From positions 28,335,317 to 28,399,316 of the forward strand of contig JAKSZT010054334.1 in NCBI GenBank assembly GCA_026826555.1: DNA of 64,000 nt, read 5' to 3'. Position 1 is the first letter of the stretch; each line of letters opens with the position of its first letter. Positions 20,783 through 32,639 of the stretch are shown here, in pieces. Position numbers and translations under genes: made by a program. The notes under the pieces are model-generated. The model saw only the letters and a program-made list of their open reading frames with translations. It had not been told where the DNA came from and ran no database searches. Source of the DNA: Tolypeutes matacus. Lineage: Eukaryota; Chordata; Mammalia; Cingulata; Chlamyphoridae.

Positions 20783-21700
20783 GATGCCTAGACATCAGCA
20801 AAAAATTACAAGCCATAGTAAGAAACAGGAAGTCATGGCCCTGTCTAATGAACAAACTGAAATAGCAGGAGGAGATGCACAACATAGAACAACCAATCAA
20901 GGGTATCCAAACAAATATCCTTAATCAACTCAATGAAATGAATGAAAAGATAAAGGACATTAAGAAGACAATGGGGAAACTAACAGAAGAAATTGTAAAC
21001 ATATAAAAAGATAATAGATCTTACATGGTGAAAGATACAATTCAAGAAATTAAAAATAAATTAGAAGGACATAGCAAATTTTAACAGGCAAAGGAAAGAA
21101 TTAGTGAACTAGAAGATAAGACACCCCAAATTGCACAGATAGTAGAACAGATAGACAAATAAGAAAAAAAAAGGAAAAAAATTTCAACAAGGACTCAAGG
21201 AATTGAATAACAACATGACACATACAAACATACACATTCTGGGCATTACAGAGAGAGGAGAGAAAGGAAAGGCAGCAGTAGGAGTGTTTGAGGAAATAAT
21301 GTCTGAAAATGTCCCAACTCTTATAAGTGACATGGATATACACGTCCAAGAAGCACAGTGTACTAAAAGCACAATAATTCCTAACAGACCTATCCCAAGA
21401 CACATACTTATCAGATTGTCAAAAGCTCAAGACAAAGACAGAATCCTTAAAGCAACAAGAGAAAAGAGATCCATCACATAAAAGGGAAGCTTGATAAGAT
21501 TAAGTGCTGGTTTCTCATCTGAAACCTTGGAGATGAGAAGGCAGTGGTATGACATAGTTAAGGTGCTGAAAGAAAAAACTTCCAGCCAAGAATTCTGTAT
21601 CCAGCAAAATTGTCTTTCAAAAATGAGGAAGAGTTCAAAATATTCACAGATAGACAGAAGTTGAGTGAATTTGTAAAAAACAATCTTATCCTTTAAGAAA
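20783..21700 (+). pseudogene. L1 ORF1 remnant
   Basis: The frame starts at an ATG encoding MPRHQQKITS, matching the start of ORF1 in the L1 at 58875 (MPKHQQKITS). ORF1 protein normally forms a coiled-coil trimer that binds L1 RNA. Here the coiled-coil region is broken by several stops. The best preserved part is 21203-21481, with the RRM segment (ILGITERGEKGKAAVGVFEE) and the C-terminal domain segment around RPIPRHILIRLSKAQDKDRI. The end is near 21700. It cannot encode a full protein. Confidence 0.8.
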
Positions 21701-21822
21701 TAATAAAGAGAGTTCTGCTGGTTGAAAGTAAAAAACAGAAGAGAGAGAGATGGTGGAGAGTGTAGAAAGGAAAATTATTGGTATGAGTTACTAAAAGGAT
21801 AAAAAAGAGATAAAAATTAAAT

Positions 21823-24463
21823 ATGACATATGTAAGCCTAAAGAAAAAAATGGCTAAAATAAGTACTGCCTTTACAGTAATAACATTAAATGTTAATGGA
21901 TTAAACTCTCCAATCAAAAGACACAGATTGGTAGAATGGATAAGGAAATATGACCCATCTATATGTTATCTACTAGAAACTCACCTCAGACCAAAGGACA
22001 CAAATAAGTTGCAAGTGAAGTACTGGGAAAAATTTTACACACAAACAGCAACCAAAATAGGGCAGAAGTAGCTATATTAATATCAGACAAAATAGACTTT
22101 AAATGCAAAATTGTTGTAAGAGACAAAGAAGGACACTATATATTAATAAATGGGGTACTCTCCAAGAAGAAACAACAATCATAAATATTTATACACTTAA
22201 CCAGGAAGCCCCAAAATACTTGAGACAAATACTGGCAAAATTAATTATCATAGTGGGGCACTTCAATACACCATTATCACCATTATACAAAACATCTTGA
22301 CAAAGGCTCAATAAAGAAACAGAGACTTTGAATAATACATTAGAGGAATTAGACTTAATGGACATTCACAGAACATTGCACACAAAAGCAGCTGGATATA
22401 CATTCTTCTCGGGTGCTCATGTATCATTCTCTAAGACAGACCACATACTACAACATAGAACCTGTCTCAATGGATTTAGAAAGATTGAAATTATACAGAG
22501 TACTCTCTCTAACTGCAGTGGAATGAAGCCAAAAATCAATAAAGGATGGAGAACTGGAATAGGCACAAATATATGGACGTTAAACAACATACTCTTAAAC
22601 AACCATTGGGACAAAAAGGAAATTGCCAGAGAAATCAGTAACTACTTCGAAATGAATGCAAATGAGAACACAATATATCTAATTATGAGATGCAACTAAA
22701 TCAGTGCTAAGAGGGAAATATATAGCTACAAATGCCTACATTAAAAAAGAACAAAGAGCTCGATTCAAAGACCTAATTGCACACCTGGAGGAACTAGAAA
22801 AAGAACAACAAACTAATCCCAAAGCAAGCAGAAGGGAGGAAATAACAAAAATTAAAGCAGAACTAAATGAAATTGAGAATTAAAAAATATTAGAAAGAAT
22901 TAACAAAACCAAAAGCTAGTTCTTTGAGAAGATAAATAGAATTGACAAACCCTTAGAAAGATAAAAAGAGAGAAGATGCAAATAAATAAAATCAGAAATG
23001 AGAAAGGGGATATCACTACTGACCCCATAGAAATAAAGAGTATCATAAGAAGTTACTTTGAAAAACTGTATGCCAACAAGATGGACAATATAGATGAAAC
23101 AGACGAAGTTCTAGAAACACACAAGCAATCTACATTGATGAAAGAAGAAATAAAAGAACTCAACAGATCAATCACAGTAGTGAGATTGAACTAGTCACCA
23201 AAACCTCCCAACCAAGAAAAGCCCAGGACAAGATGGCTTCACAGGTGAATTCTACCAATCATTCAAAAAAGAACTATACCAATCCTGCTCAACCTCTTCC
23301 AAAAAGCTGAAGAGAAGGGAACATTACCTAACTCATTCTATGTTGCCAACATCACACTAATTCCAAAATCACATAAAGGCACCACAAGAAAAACAAACAA
23401 ACAAACAAAAAAACTACAGCCCAATCCCTCTAATGAGCTTAGATGCAAAAATTCTCAACAAAATACTTGCTAATCAAATTCAGCAACACATAAATAAAAT
23501 TATACACCATTATTAAGTGGGTTTCACCCCAGGTATGCAAGGGTAGTTCAACATAAGAAAATCAATGTAATACACATTAACAGATCAAAAGAAAAAAAAA
23601 ATCACATGGTCATCTCTATCAACACAGAAAAGGCATTCAACAAAATACAGCATCCTTTTTTGATAAAAATACATCAAAAGATAGGATTAGAAGGAAACTT
23701 CCTCAACATGATACAAAGCATATACGAAAACCCCACAACTAATATCATACTCAATACTGAAAGGCTAAATGCTTTCCCTTTAATATCTGACACAAGACAA
23801 GGATACCCCACAGTCAACTCTCTTATTTAACATTGTATTAGAAGTACTTGCTTGAGCTCTTAGGCAAGAAAAATAAATAAAATTCATCCAAATTGGAAAG
23901 GAAGCAGTAAAACTTTCACTATTTTCAGATGACATGATCCTATACATAGAAAGTCCCAAAAAATCTACAACAGCTTCTAGAGCTGATAAATGAGTTCAAT
24001 AAAGTGGTGAGATATAAGATCAACACAAAAATCAGTAATGTTTCTTTACACTAACAATGAGCAATCTGATGAGGAAATCAGTGAAAAAATTTTCCTTTAC
24101 AATAGCAACTAAAATAATCAAATATCTAGGCATAAACTTAGCTAAGGATGAAAAGGACTTGTACATAGAAAAACAACACAGCATTGCTGAAGGAAACCAA
24201 ACAAGACCTAAATAAATGGAAGAATATTCCATGTTCAGGGATCGGAAGACAAAATATCATTAAGATGTCTATCTTACCCAAACTGATTTACAATTCAATG
24301 CAATCCCAACAAAAATTCCAACAGCATTTTTTGCTGAACTGGAAAAACCAATAATCAAATTTATTTGGAAGTGTAAGAGGCCCCAAATAGCCAAAAACAT
24401 CTTGAAAGGAAAAGCAAAATTGGAGGAATGACACTACTTGACTTTAACTAAAAAAAATATTAA
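21823..24463 (+). pseudogene. L1 ORF2 remnant, cut at the ERV junction
   Basis: ORF2 provides the endonuclease and reverse transcriptase used for target-primed insertion. The endonuclease start is clear at 21870-22010 (VITLNVNGLNSPIKRHRLVE, then LLETHLRPKD). Later blocks include the NFNTPLS-type metal-binding region near 22260 (GHFNTPLS, with the usual D changed) and RT segments at 23606-23830 ([18 protein letters not shown], then SDTRQGYP). The catalytic block near 23930 reads about [10 protein letters not shown]. Many stops and frameshifts occur. Homology ends near 24463, so the last third with the Cys-rich motif is absent. Not functional. Confidence 0.8.
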
Positions 24464-25040
24464 ATTCCCATCCTGGGGAATCCTGCTATGTTCTCTAATA
24501 GAGTGGCAAAAATCTCTGGAGTACATAGACAGTGCCTAATAAAAGAAAACAGACCAATACACCAAGTCCTTGATATTAATGCTTGTACTTATGAACCTTA
24601 TTCTTATAAAATGGAAACTTAGCTTAATAATATCTATTGCCTAAAAGTTACCTCCTAGACACCTCCTTGTTACTCAAATGTAGCCTCTCTCAAAGCCAAA
24701 CTCAGCAAATAAACCCACTAGCTTCACCCCGGCATGGAACATGACTCCCAGGGATAAACCTTCCTGGCACTGAGGGATTATCACCAAGCACCAATCAGCA
24801 ATGCATTTGGAAAAAGACCTTGACCAAAAAGAGGAAAAATAAATACAAAATAGTTTTATGGCCACGAGATTTCAAAGTGAGTCAGGAGGTCATTCCAGAG
24901 GTTACACTTATGCTCATCTCAGGCAGATTTCACTGCCACAGTAAACAGAGCCTCAAACAAGGTGCGCCCAAGGGCTTTAGAGACATCTGGACACTATAAG
25001 CAAGGCACACAACTTCATGAAATCAACACCCCATCAGTGG
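24464..25040 (+). mobile_element. ERV env-tail and LTR segment fused to L1
   Basis: From about 24570 this aligns to the 3' part of the retrovirus at 13723 onward: CCAAGTCCTTGAT versus CCAACCCTTGAT, then CATGACTCCCAGGGAT and the purine tract, then LTR blocks (GAGTCAGGAGGTCATTC at about 24878). LTR similarity fades near 25030. Bases 24464-24565 are probably further upstream retroviral sequence that the copy at 13 kb has lost or diverged. Confidence 0.75.
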
Positions 25041-25564
25041 ACCTTACTTTGCAATATATGATAACCTATTTTCCCAATGTAACAGAGTTAAACTCATAAT
25101 TTCCCTACACGTGATTCTTCTACCCCTTTTATTTGAACTTATAATTAGCATTATACCCATTAAATATATGTCCTAGAGACTTAAATCTTTGGTCTGTTCA
25201 TATGCCAGTTGAGCCCTGAATCTCAGCAAAGTTGCAGCCAACACCTACTCTCCAGGACAATTAACAAAATGATGATGATGGACAATCTCCATCCCAAAAA
25301 GCAGAGTGTCTACAACTGCAAGCAATACAGTTCCTTCCATCTGCCCCGTAAGATCTAGGCCCTCTCTGAATCTGAAGCAGAACAGGCATTACCATCCCAA
25401 AATATTCAAGACCGAGGAATGAACAAGCATAAGAAGGAATGCAACCATGGACCAAACTAGACTTATTATTATTGTAGTAATGGAAGAACTTTTAACCTTG
25501 ATATAAAGATAGTGGATACAAGAGATTCTGAGGAGAGAAGGAGGGAAGAATAGGTGGAATATAG
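25041..25564 (+). other. Middle of the composite 3' part, unassigned
   Basis: The stretch lies between the LTR-like part and the L1-type tail. I cannot match it within the window. The segment AGAGACTTAAATCTTTGG...AGTTGAGCCCTGAATCTCAGC and an ATGATGATGG run near 25269 may belong to a longer composite family. Confidence 0.4.
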
Positions 25565-25894
25565 GGCATTTTTAGGGCACTGGAATTGTTCTGAATGATA
25601 TTACAATGACAGATACAGGCCATAATATATATTCTCAAAACCTATAAAATTGTACAATGCAAAGTGTAAACCATAATGTAAACTATAGTCCATAGTTAGT
25701 AGCAATTGCTTCAATATTTGTTCATCAATTGTAATAAATGTACCACGCTAATGTAAGATGTTATTAATAGGGGAAAATGTGAGAGGGGGAGGAGATGAGA
25801 TACATGGGAATCCTATATTTTCAATGTAACTTTTCTGTAACCTAAAACTTCTTTAAAATAAAGTAAAAAATAAATAAAAATATAAAAATAAAAA
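25565..25894 (+). mobile_element. L1M-like 3' tail with A-rich end
   Basis: It carries the old L1 3'UTR pattern (TGACAGATACAGGCC, AGTCCATAGTTAGTAGCAAT, GTAATAAATGTACCACGC, GGGAATCCTATATTTTC, CCTAAAACTTCTTTAAAATAAA) and ends in an A-rich run. It is related to the minus-strand tail at 12652-12991 and unlike the tail of the L1 at 57755. Confidence 0.75.
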
Positions 25895-26024
25895 AGAACA
25901 TCTATCTAAATTATGTTTTAAATAAATGCACTTCTGTTTTGTTTATTTAAATACAATAATTGGACTAAATGCCAACAAATTCAGAGCTTCTACATCTCTT
26001 CCAGGAAGAATTTTATTAATAGGT

Positions 26025-26456
26025 TTTGATGGTTAGGCTAATATGTCAACTCAACCAGGTAATGGTGCCCAGTTGTTTGGTCAAGCAAGCGCTGGGTTAA
26101 TTGTAATACAAGGGCATTTCAAGGACTTTAATCTTCACTGAGATCATTGCATAGATGGCTGATCAACTGAGGAGACTGCCATCAGCAATGAGTGATGCCT
26201 TATCCAATTAGCTGAAAGCCTTAACAGGGAAAGTGATTTCAACATTCTGAGAGAGAATTCCCATCTCTACTTCAGACAGCCAGTGTCTCCTAAGGAATTC
26301 ATCAAGGGTCTTCACTGGAGCCCCTGGTTTGAAACCTGCCCTACGGAATTTGGACCTGTGCATCCCCACGGTGTGTGAGACAATTTTCTAAAATCTCATA
26401 CTACTTACATATATCTCCTGTTGGTTCTGTTTCCCTAGAAAACCTTGACTATTACA
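26025..26456 (+). mobile_element. Solitary ERVL-type LTR (copy 3 of 3)
   Basis: Starts TTTGATGGTTAGGC and ends CCTTGACTATTACA. Flanking pentamers AGGTT (26021-26025) and AGGTC (26457-26461) look like a 5-bp TSD with one change. Same family as 9786 and 16691. Confidence 0.8.
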
Positions 26457-26872
26457 AGGTCATTTTATAATATGCCAATAAATTGTTTTTAAGAGAATAG
26501 TTTAACATCTTAAAAAAGATTCTACTAGCATTCTTCTTTGTATTATTTATTCATTTTTTTAAAGGATCATGCAAAGGTAAACTCAACTCAACCTGAATGA
26601 AATTTTCATGCAATCAGAATTAGTAAGGTCCAAATATTAAAGGTTTTATGTTTTCTTATTACGTTAATAATTCTACTAAAGTTACAATAAAACCCTTGTT
26701 TTAACATGGTTTTAAATATTTCTAGAGACAATCCCAAATATTTGACTCTTTTTAAAAGTTTAGTTTCAAATATATGAATCCTGGAGAAGAAAATTTCATA
26801 ACACAGGACCAGAATAAAAAGACATGAAAAGGAAATTTAGTTTGAAGCAACTCATATAACAAATGTCATTCA

Positions 26873-27341
26873 TTTTAGTTTCCTCATTGTTAAAGCAAAT
26901 ACCATGCAATAGTTTGGCTTAAACAATGGGAATCTATTGGCTCATGGTTTTGAGTCTGAGAAGAGTCCAAAATCAAGTTGTCATCAAGGTGATGCTTTCT
27001 CCCAGAAGACTATAGCATGCTGGGGATAGCCGCTGGCAGTCCTTGGTCCTTGGCTTTTCTGTCACATGGCAAAGCATATGGTGAGCTCTTCTGGCTTCTC
27101 CCTTCTCTTCTGGGTTCCACTGACTTTCAGGCTTTGCCTGCTTCCCTCTGACTTTCTGTCTTTTTGTGGCCTTCCTTACTAGGCCTTCAGGAATACTATT
27201 AAGACCCATCTTGAGTCAGTTGGGCCACACTCTAACTGAGTGACCTCATCAAAAGGGCCTATTTACAATGGGGTCACACAAACAGGAATGGATTAAAATT
27301 AAGAAGTTTTTCTGGGGTACATAGCTCCAAGGTACCACATT
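26873..27341 (-). mobile_element. MaLR-type LTR, antisense
   Basis: Plus strand starts TTTTAGTTTCCTCATTG and ends near GGTACCACATT, so it is an LTR in minus orientation. ATTCA flanks both sides (26868-26872 and 27342-27346), consistent with a 5-bp TSD. The segments 'gcttaaacaatgggaatctattggctca' and 'ctgtcacatggc' are typical of complemented MLT/MST-like LTRs. Frame 26973-27209 (minus) is a translation of the LTR. Confidence 0.65.
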
Positions 27342-27424
27342 ATTCAAATAGGATCTACTTCAACAAAGGATATATGGGTATTATAGAAAGCTAAAGTAAC
27401 AGAGGCTGCAAGTGACCATCTGGT

Positions 27425-27565
27425 TATGAACCTGCCACTTCCACTTCCAAATTATGTGGCCTTATTAAGTTACTTAATCTCTCTGAGCCTCAGTTTACTT
27501 GCTTATAAGATAGGAATAATAATATCACTTTCCTCATAAGTTTATTACATTGTAAGTAGTCATTA
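27425..27565 (+). repeat. MIR SINE fragment
   Basis: Matches the MIR core: CCTGCCACTTCCACTTCC, then GTTACTTAATCTCTCTGAGCCTCAGTTTAC and TAGGAATAATAATATCA. Ancient and 5'-truncated. Confidence 0.8.
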
Positions 27566-28728
27566 GTTATTAACATTAGCATTGTTTCACATAGATAAAA
27601 GTACACTATCTGAACAAAATAATGGAAAAATGGCATCACTCCAGATATGAGGTAAAGATGTTCTGAACTATAGCATTTCCTTTCTTATACCTAGTCAATT
27701 AATATTTGTTACTGAGGTCATTACATAAAATGAAGTCTAAGCACACCAAAGCATCAGTGTAAACTTCCCATCCAATTCTTTTAATCTTGAATCTAGCAGA
27801 TGGTGCTAAAATAAACAATGATGGCAGTGACAGGCCTTCCTCTGTATAGCCTGTTTCCATTTAGTCATCCAAATGTGGTTATATGACTTGCTTCCTGGTG
27901 GGAACTGAAAACACTCGGGACCGCCTCCCTATTCATTCTGTCCTTGCTCAGCAATTGTGCTGCACATTTCTGACAATGAAGCCTGTCTCTATTCTCATTT
28001 GAACTGCTATCCCTTAGAAAACTTGTAGCTTCAAAGACTTCAGTAGGATGGCACACACTAAACACTCTACTCAAAAGCAACAACTACACGAGTGCTCCTT
28101 CTTCGTAAGCAGCTATTTGTTGAGCCCTATTTCACTGTCCCACAGAGATCCTTTAGGTTTTCTGGGCCAAGGGCTTATAAAAATGTTTGAGATCTGAAAA
28201 AATTTTTTATGTATTCCAAAATATGAAATGAAAAACCAAAGTTGAAGTAATAAACATTTAAATAAATGTCTATACAACTTACTAAATTTAATTAATTGTT
28301 CAAATTTCATGCATAACATTTTCATTAAATTTGCAAAACCTTGTAGAGTAGGTTTTCATACTTTACATAACTTTCTGACTATGCAAAACGACTTCCAAGA
28401 AATAATAGCCAATCATAAATTAAATGTGTTATTTAGAGCCAAATAATTTAAACTCTGAAAGTTTTTACCACAAAAATAATTATTTTAATGTGGGATATTG
28501 TGCATTAAAATATGTTTGCTCAGACATTACAAGTGAGCTCTAAAAGTAAAATGTTTATGAACCACTAAGATTTGTTTGTTCAGGCCTGTAGGCTTTGGGA
28601 ATACAAGATGAACGAGATATTTCCTGTCCACCAAGTGACCACCAAGTCTAACAAAAGCAACTCATAAAGAAACAGTGAAAGCTTCTACAATCAGGTAAGT
28701 ACAGGGCCTGTGGCTGTGCATAAGAACC
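27566..28728. other. Unassigned sequence
   Basis: No recognisable gene or repeat. Frames at 27865-28083 and 28113-28325 (minus) have no domains. Confidence 0.5.
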
Positions 28729-28770
28729 ACACACACACACACACACACACACGAGCGCACGCGCGCACAT
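28727..28770. repeat. (CA)n microsatellite with CG-rich end
   Basis: About 12 CA units are followed by GAGCGCACGCGCGCACATGTG, an alternating purine-pyrimidine stretch of the kind that can form Z-DNA. Confidence 0.9.
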
Positions 28771-31700
28771 GTGGGTGATGGACAGCATTATCCTCAACTG
28801 GTGCCTACATTGAGCTACAATCTCATTTGTTTTTAAACTAGCTTTTTGAAACTTCCATGTAGTTTGGGGATATTAAATTGATATTAATATGAATGTGAGT
28901 CAAATATGCAAAATCATAATGCTTACAGGATAGAGCAGCAGTTCTCCATCTTTCTTTCTCATCCCAAAACACATGAATGGGGAGCATCCTGTATTTTTTT
29001 CTTTCAACTAATATATTGAGTTCCTACTATGTGAAACAAGTTTGTTCTAGGTACAATGAATGCTTATGTGATACTCTCCCATGATTTTGAGGGTGTTTCT
29101 GTGAAATTTGGAGAATAAAGATAATAGATCTGTAGACTTATTTTTTAAATACAATATTCACAAAGTCATTGTAAGTGTATGAATAAAAATTAGCCATGAA
29201 TTAGTTACTTGCAAGCATAGGTAAAATCACCTGTAAATTGTGTTCAAGTTCTAATTCTTTCTCTTCATTCAATAAAACAAGAGAAATCTAGTGAGTGATA
29301 TAGCATTAATGTTTTTACTTGTAAATAAGTTCCAAGCATCTATATTAAACTCTTAGCAACACATCATTTGAGACCCAAGGGCACTTTTTCCTACTCCTCT
29401 GAGCCCCAAGGATGATAACCATCAGTTTAGAACCTAATGTTAACAGATTATTAGACTAAGAGGCAGGAGGATGGGGGTCTATCTAGCCCCAAGGGGCTAC
29501 AGCTACTTGAGCCTGAAGGGTTCCTAAGCTCTGAGCAATACTCACCACTCACGAACACTGGGGGAAGGGAAAGTTCTGTCTAGAAGGAAGGCAGAGGAGT
29601 GAGAAAACAATAGCAGAAGGAAAGGGGGGAAATGGAGAAAGAAGAAAGAAAAAGACAAGAAGGAGAGGGAGAAAAAGAAAAGAGACAGAAAAAAATAAGA
29701 GATGTAAGTATTAGAGCATTTCTGGAACCTCAGTGGTACTGTAGTTTACCAGACCCTACCCATCCCCACCCCCATCTCTTACCTCCACTGCTAATAATGC
29801 ATTTGGTAACCATAGTCAAAGAAGTAATGAATATTATCTTGACTGTCAATAAAAATTGTATAGATGTTGTGAGAATAAACAAGGTAATAATTATATAAAT
29901 GCACTGAGTTCTTGGTCTCTAGTAAGTCTGAAACCATTTTCCTCACCATTCTCTATTAATTTATTTTATTTAAAAGAGTGATAAAAGTATTCATTATCTT
30001 TGGGAGTGGTGCTATTTGATATGGCGAGTCATATCTTCCAGCCCAGCAATCATCACAGGTTGTGGGTTTAGTGTGGTTTTATAGTGCAATACTTGGCAGT
30101 CAAAAAAGCAAATGCATTGTTAAATCAAAACAGTAGGTACATTAATCTTCTGAATAAATGAATATTAGATTCAGTATTCTAGATGGACAGGACCTCACAG
30201 AATATTTACTATATTTGGCTTGGAAAGAAGTGACTGAAAATGAATCTTCAACTGGCAAGAGAGAGGGAGATTCCATTTTCTTTGTCAATGTTCCATTGTC
30301 ATTTTGAGATTGTAAAAAGACACACTTGGACTTCATTAGCCTGCCAAAAGAAGTTCAAAATTAACTACAAGGGATATTTATTTAGAATTAAACATTAATA
30401 ATATATTCTGCAAGGAAACAGATGCAAAATAAGGTAATAAGTCCAATCAAAACTAATCATTTAGTAGGCAAAACATCAAAACTACATTGCAAGATGTCTC
30501 CACACAACAGCCAGCATTTGTACCCGAGCCACTGGAGCCCTAGAGGATCATCCCATGTCTCTGTTGGCAGACACATCCCGAGAACTGACTATGTAGTGCC
30601 TTGTCATCTCAAGGCTTCTCTCTGTTAAGTAGTTTTAAATGTTTGACAAGAACATTACAAAACTATCCTTCCACGGATGAGATTCTTGAAGCAGACCATT
30701 AACACTGGCCTTTGTCAGTGATTCAGCCCACATTAGCAAAAGAAAGCTTCTTACTGACAGACTGTACTTAAGGGTCTTCTAAAGGGAACACTGAGGGCTT
30801 TGTTATTGCTCCTTCATACGTTATTAATGGAGGTTTAACTGAGGGAAAGGGGGTCGTTTCTTTCCCCCAGCTATTTCGCTCTCTCTCCCTCTCTCTTCTC
30901 TCTTTTTTTTTTAAACAATTATTTTCTATCTTTATCATGCTAAGACCGTAGTCCAATAAAATTACAAGGAGACTGATGACTTGATGCTTAACTAGATGGA
31001 TATAAGTCATCTAACAAAATAGTCTCTTTTTCAAGTGTTATTGAACTACAGCACACCTACCAAAAACTTCTGGCCAAATTACTGCCAGAAAATGGGAATT
31101 TGGCCCTAGATTAATATTTCTCTACATAATAGAACAAACCTAAGAGACTGGATTCTTGGGCCAACTCTCCAATTATTCACTGAGTATTTATTGTCATAGT
31201 GAAGCTTGACTCTTACTTGGTTTGCAAGTTGCTTTCATGGAGTCTTGCTTCTAATTAAAAATTAACCCTATCTCTTATCATCGGTTGCTCAGAGTTCTCC
31301 ATCTTAATCCATTCTCCACCTCACTTTCCAAACACCATCAACTGCACAAAGAAATTTCAATAGCTCGTCATGGTCCTCAGAAAATCTTCCCTCTTAAGCG
31401 GGACTCCTCTGCAACTAAGTTGAAAGTTGGTTAAATATTGTAACACATTTTTCCTCACATTCAAATATAGAAGAAGAGTAAAAGAATACAGTTTACTTTC
31501 TCTGAATCAAATGCTTTATTATTGAACCTCTTTCCACCATGAAGGCATATTATGTAGCCAATATGGTACTAGACATAAAATAAATAATGCCCCAATGACA
31601 CAATTGAAATTTATCAATGGTTGTTAATTGAAAAAGTCATTTAAAGTTGGAAATATATGTGTGTGTACACACACATGCAGACACACATTTTATTTTATTA

Positions 31701-32639
31701 ATAATGTTGTACAACCATTTTCCAGTCTTTTGACATACAACAAGGTCTTTTGAATTTGGGTTTGCTGATTGGACCTATTCATTGCACAATTCCCATAAAG
31801 AATTCAGGATTTTTAAAATAACTTCTTTTTAGTGAAACTAGAATTTACAAGGGCTGGCAGAACAAACTTAATGCAGAATTAAAATGTTTCCCAATATTTT
31901 ACAAATTTCTCACCCACCTCTTATTCAGTATCATTTTAAAAATTACTCCTCTTTGTGGCATCGTTCCCATGTCCTTAACCTATTTTTCACAGAAAATCTT
32001 TCTTTTCACATTTTATCAGTTTAACAATTTAATTAAGTTATCTAATTACAATACCAAGTACATCTGGAATAAACAACTTGAGGAACTTGTGCAACTGACT
32101 CTTGAATTGGAACAGAAGTGGGTGGGTGGGTGTAGCCGAGAGTATACTGCTGGCTGTGAGAGCTTAATATTCCATGAGCAATGATCAGCATATTTACCGA
32201 GGTAGTAGAGAGTGGCAGCTAAACCAGAAAGTTACTTGAGTGGAAGTCGATTAAGCAGTAAAGACATTTGGAATGTATTGCACAAGATACAAGGGTAGTG
32301 TCTAAAAATGACTATTTTCAGTTCAGTCTACAAACACAAAGAAAGCCATTGTTTTCAGAGAAGAATGTTGAAAATGCCCTTCTGCTCCCACAGCATGCAG
32401 AAGAATCCTCACGGAGGAGACAGGTAAAAAAAAAAAAGACACAGGCATAGGACAAAGACATCCGGGTCTGAGAGACAGACAGGAAATCACAGTAGTGAGC
32501 AGTCATTCCTGGTACCCAAAAAACTTCCAACTAGGGCAATTCAGATTATATTGGAAAGAACTAACCACCCATGAGAATCAACTATTAAATATTCTACCTG
32601 CTTTAAGGGGATTTTGCACATTCAAGATATCAAAGTATC
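28771..32639. other. Unassigned sequence with purine/pyrimidine-rich patches
   Basis: An A/G-rich patch lies at 29600-29705 and a T/C-rich patch at 30860-30915. Possible L2/MIR traces occur near 28990-29060. Frames here (29632-29898, 30142-30336, 30768-31010, 31969-32184, 32268-32716) follow these patches or show no domain. I see no supported gene. Confidence 0.45.

Larger units (their letters stand above)
19480..25894 (+). mobile_element. Chimeric L1-ERV-L1tail insertion with TSD
   Basis: A single unit appears to run from an L1 5'UTR start (GGAGGATCCAAGATGGTGGAG at 19480) through ORF1 and the first two-thirds of ORF2. Near 24460 it abruptly becomes retroviral env-tail and LTR sequence related to 13723-14200. 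It ends with a different L1-type 3' tail and an A-rich run. Imperfect 13-bp flanks, AGAAAATCCATCT (19467-19479) and AGAACATCTATCT (25895-25907), match at 11 of 13 positions. L1 sequence downstream of the junction, including the ORF2 Cys-rich end and normal 3'UTR, is missing both inside and beyond the unit. A nested insertion with later deletion is the main alternative. Confidence 0.65.

Noticed and set aside
26973..27209. 78-codon minus frame
   Set aside because: Translation of a MaLR-type LTR, not a gene.
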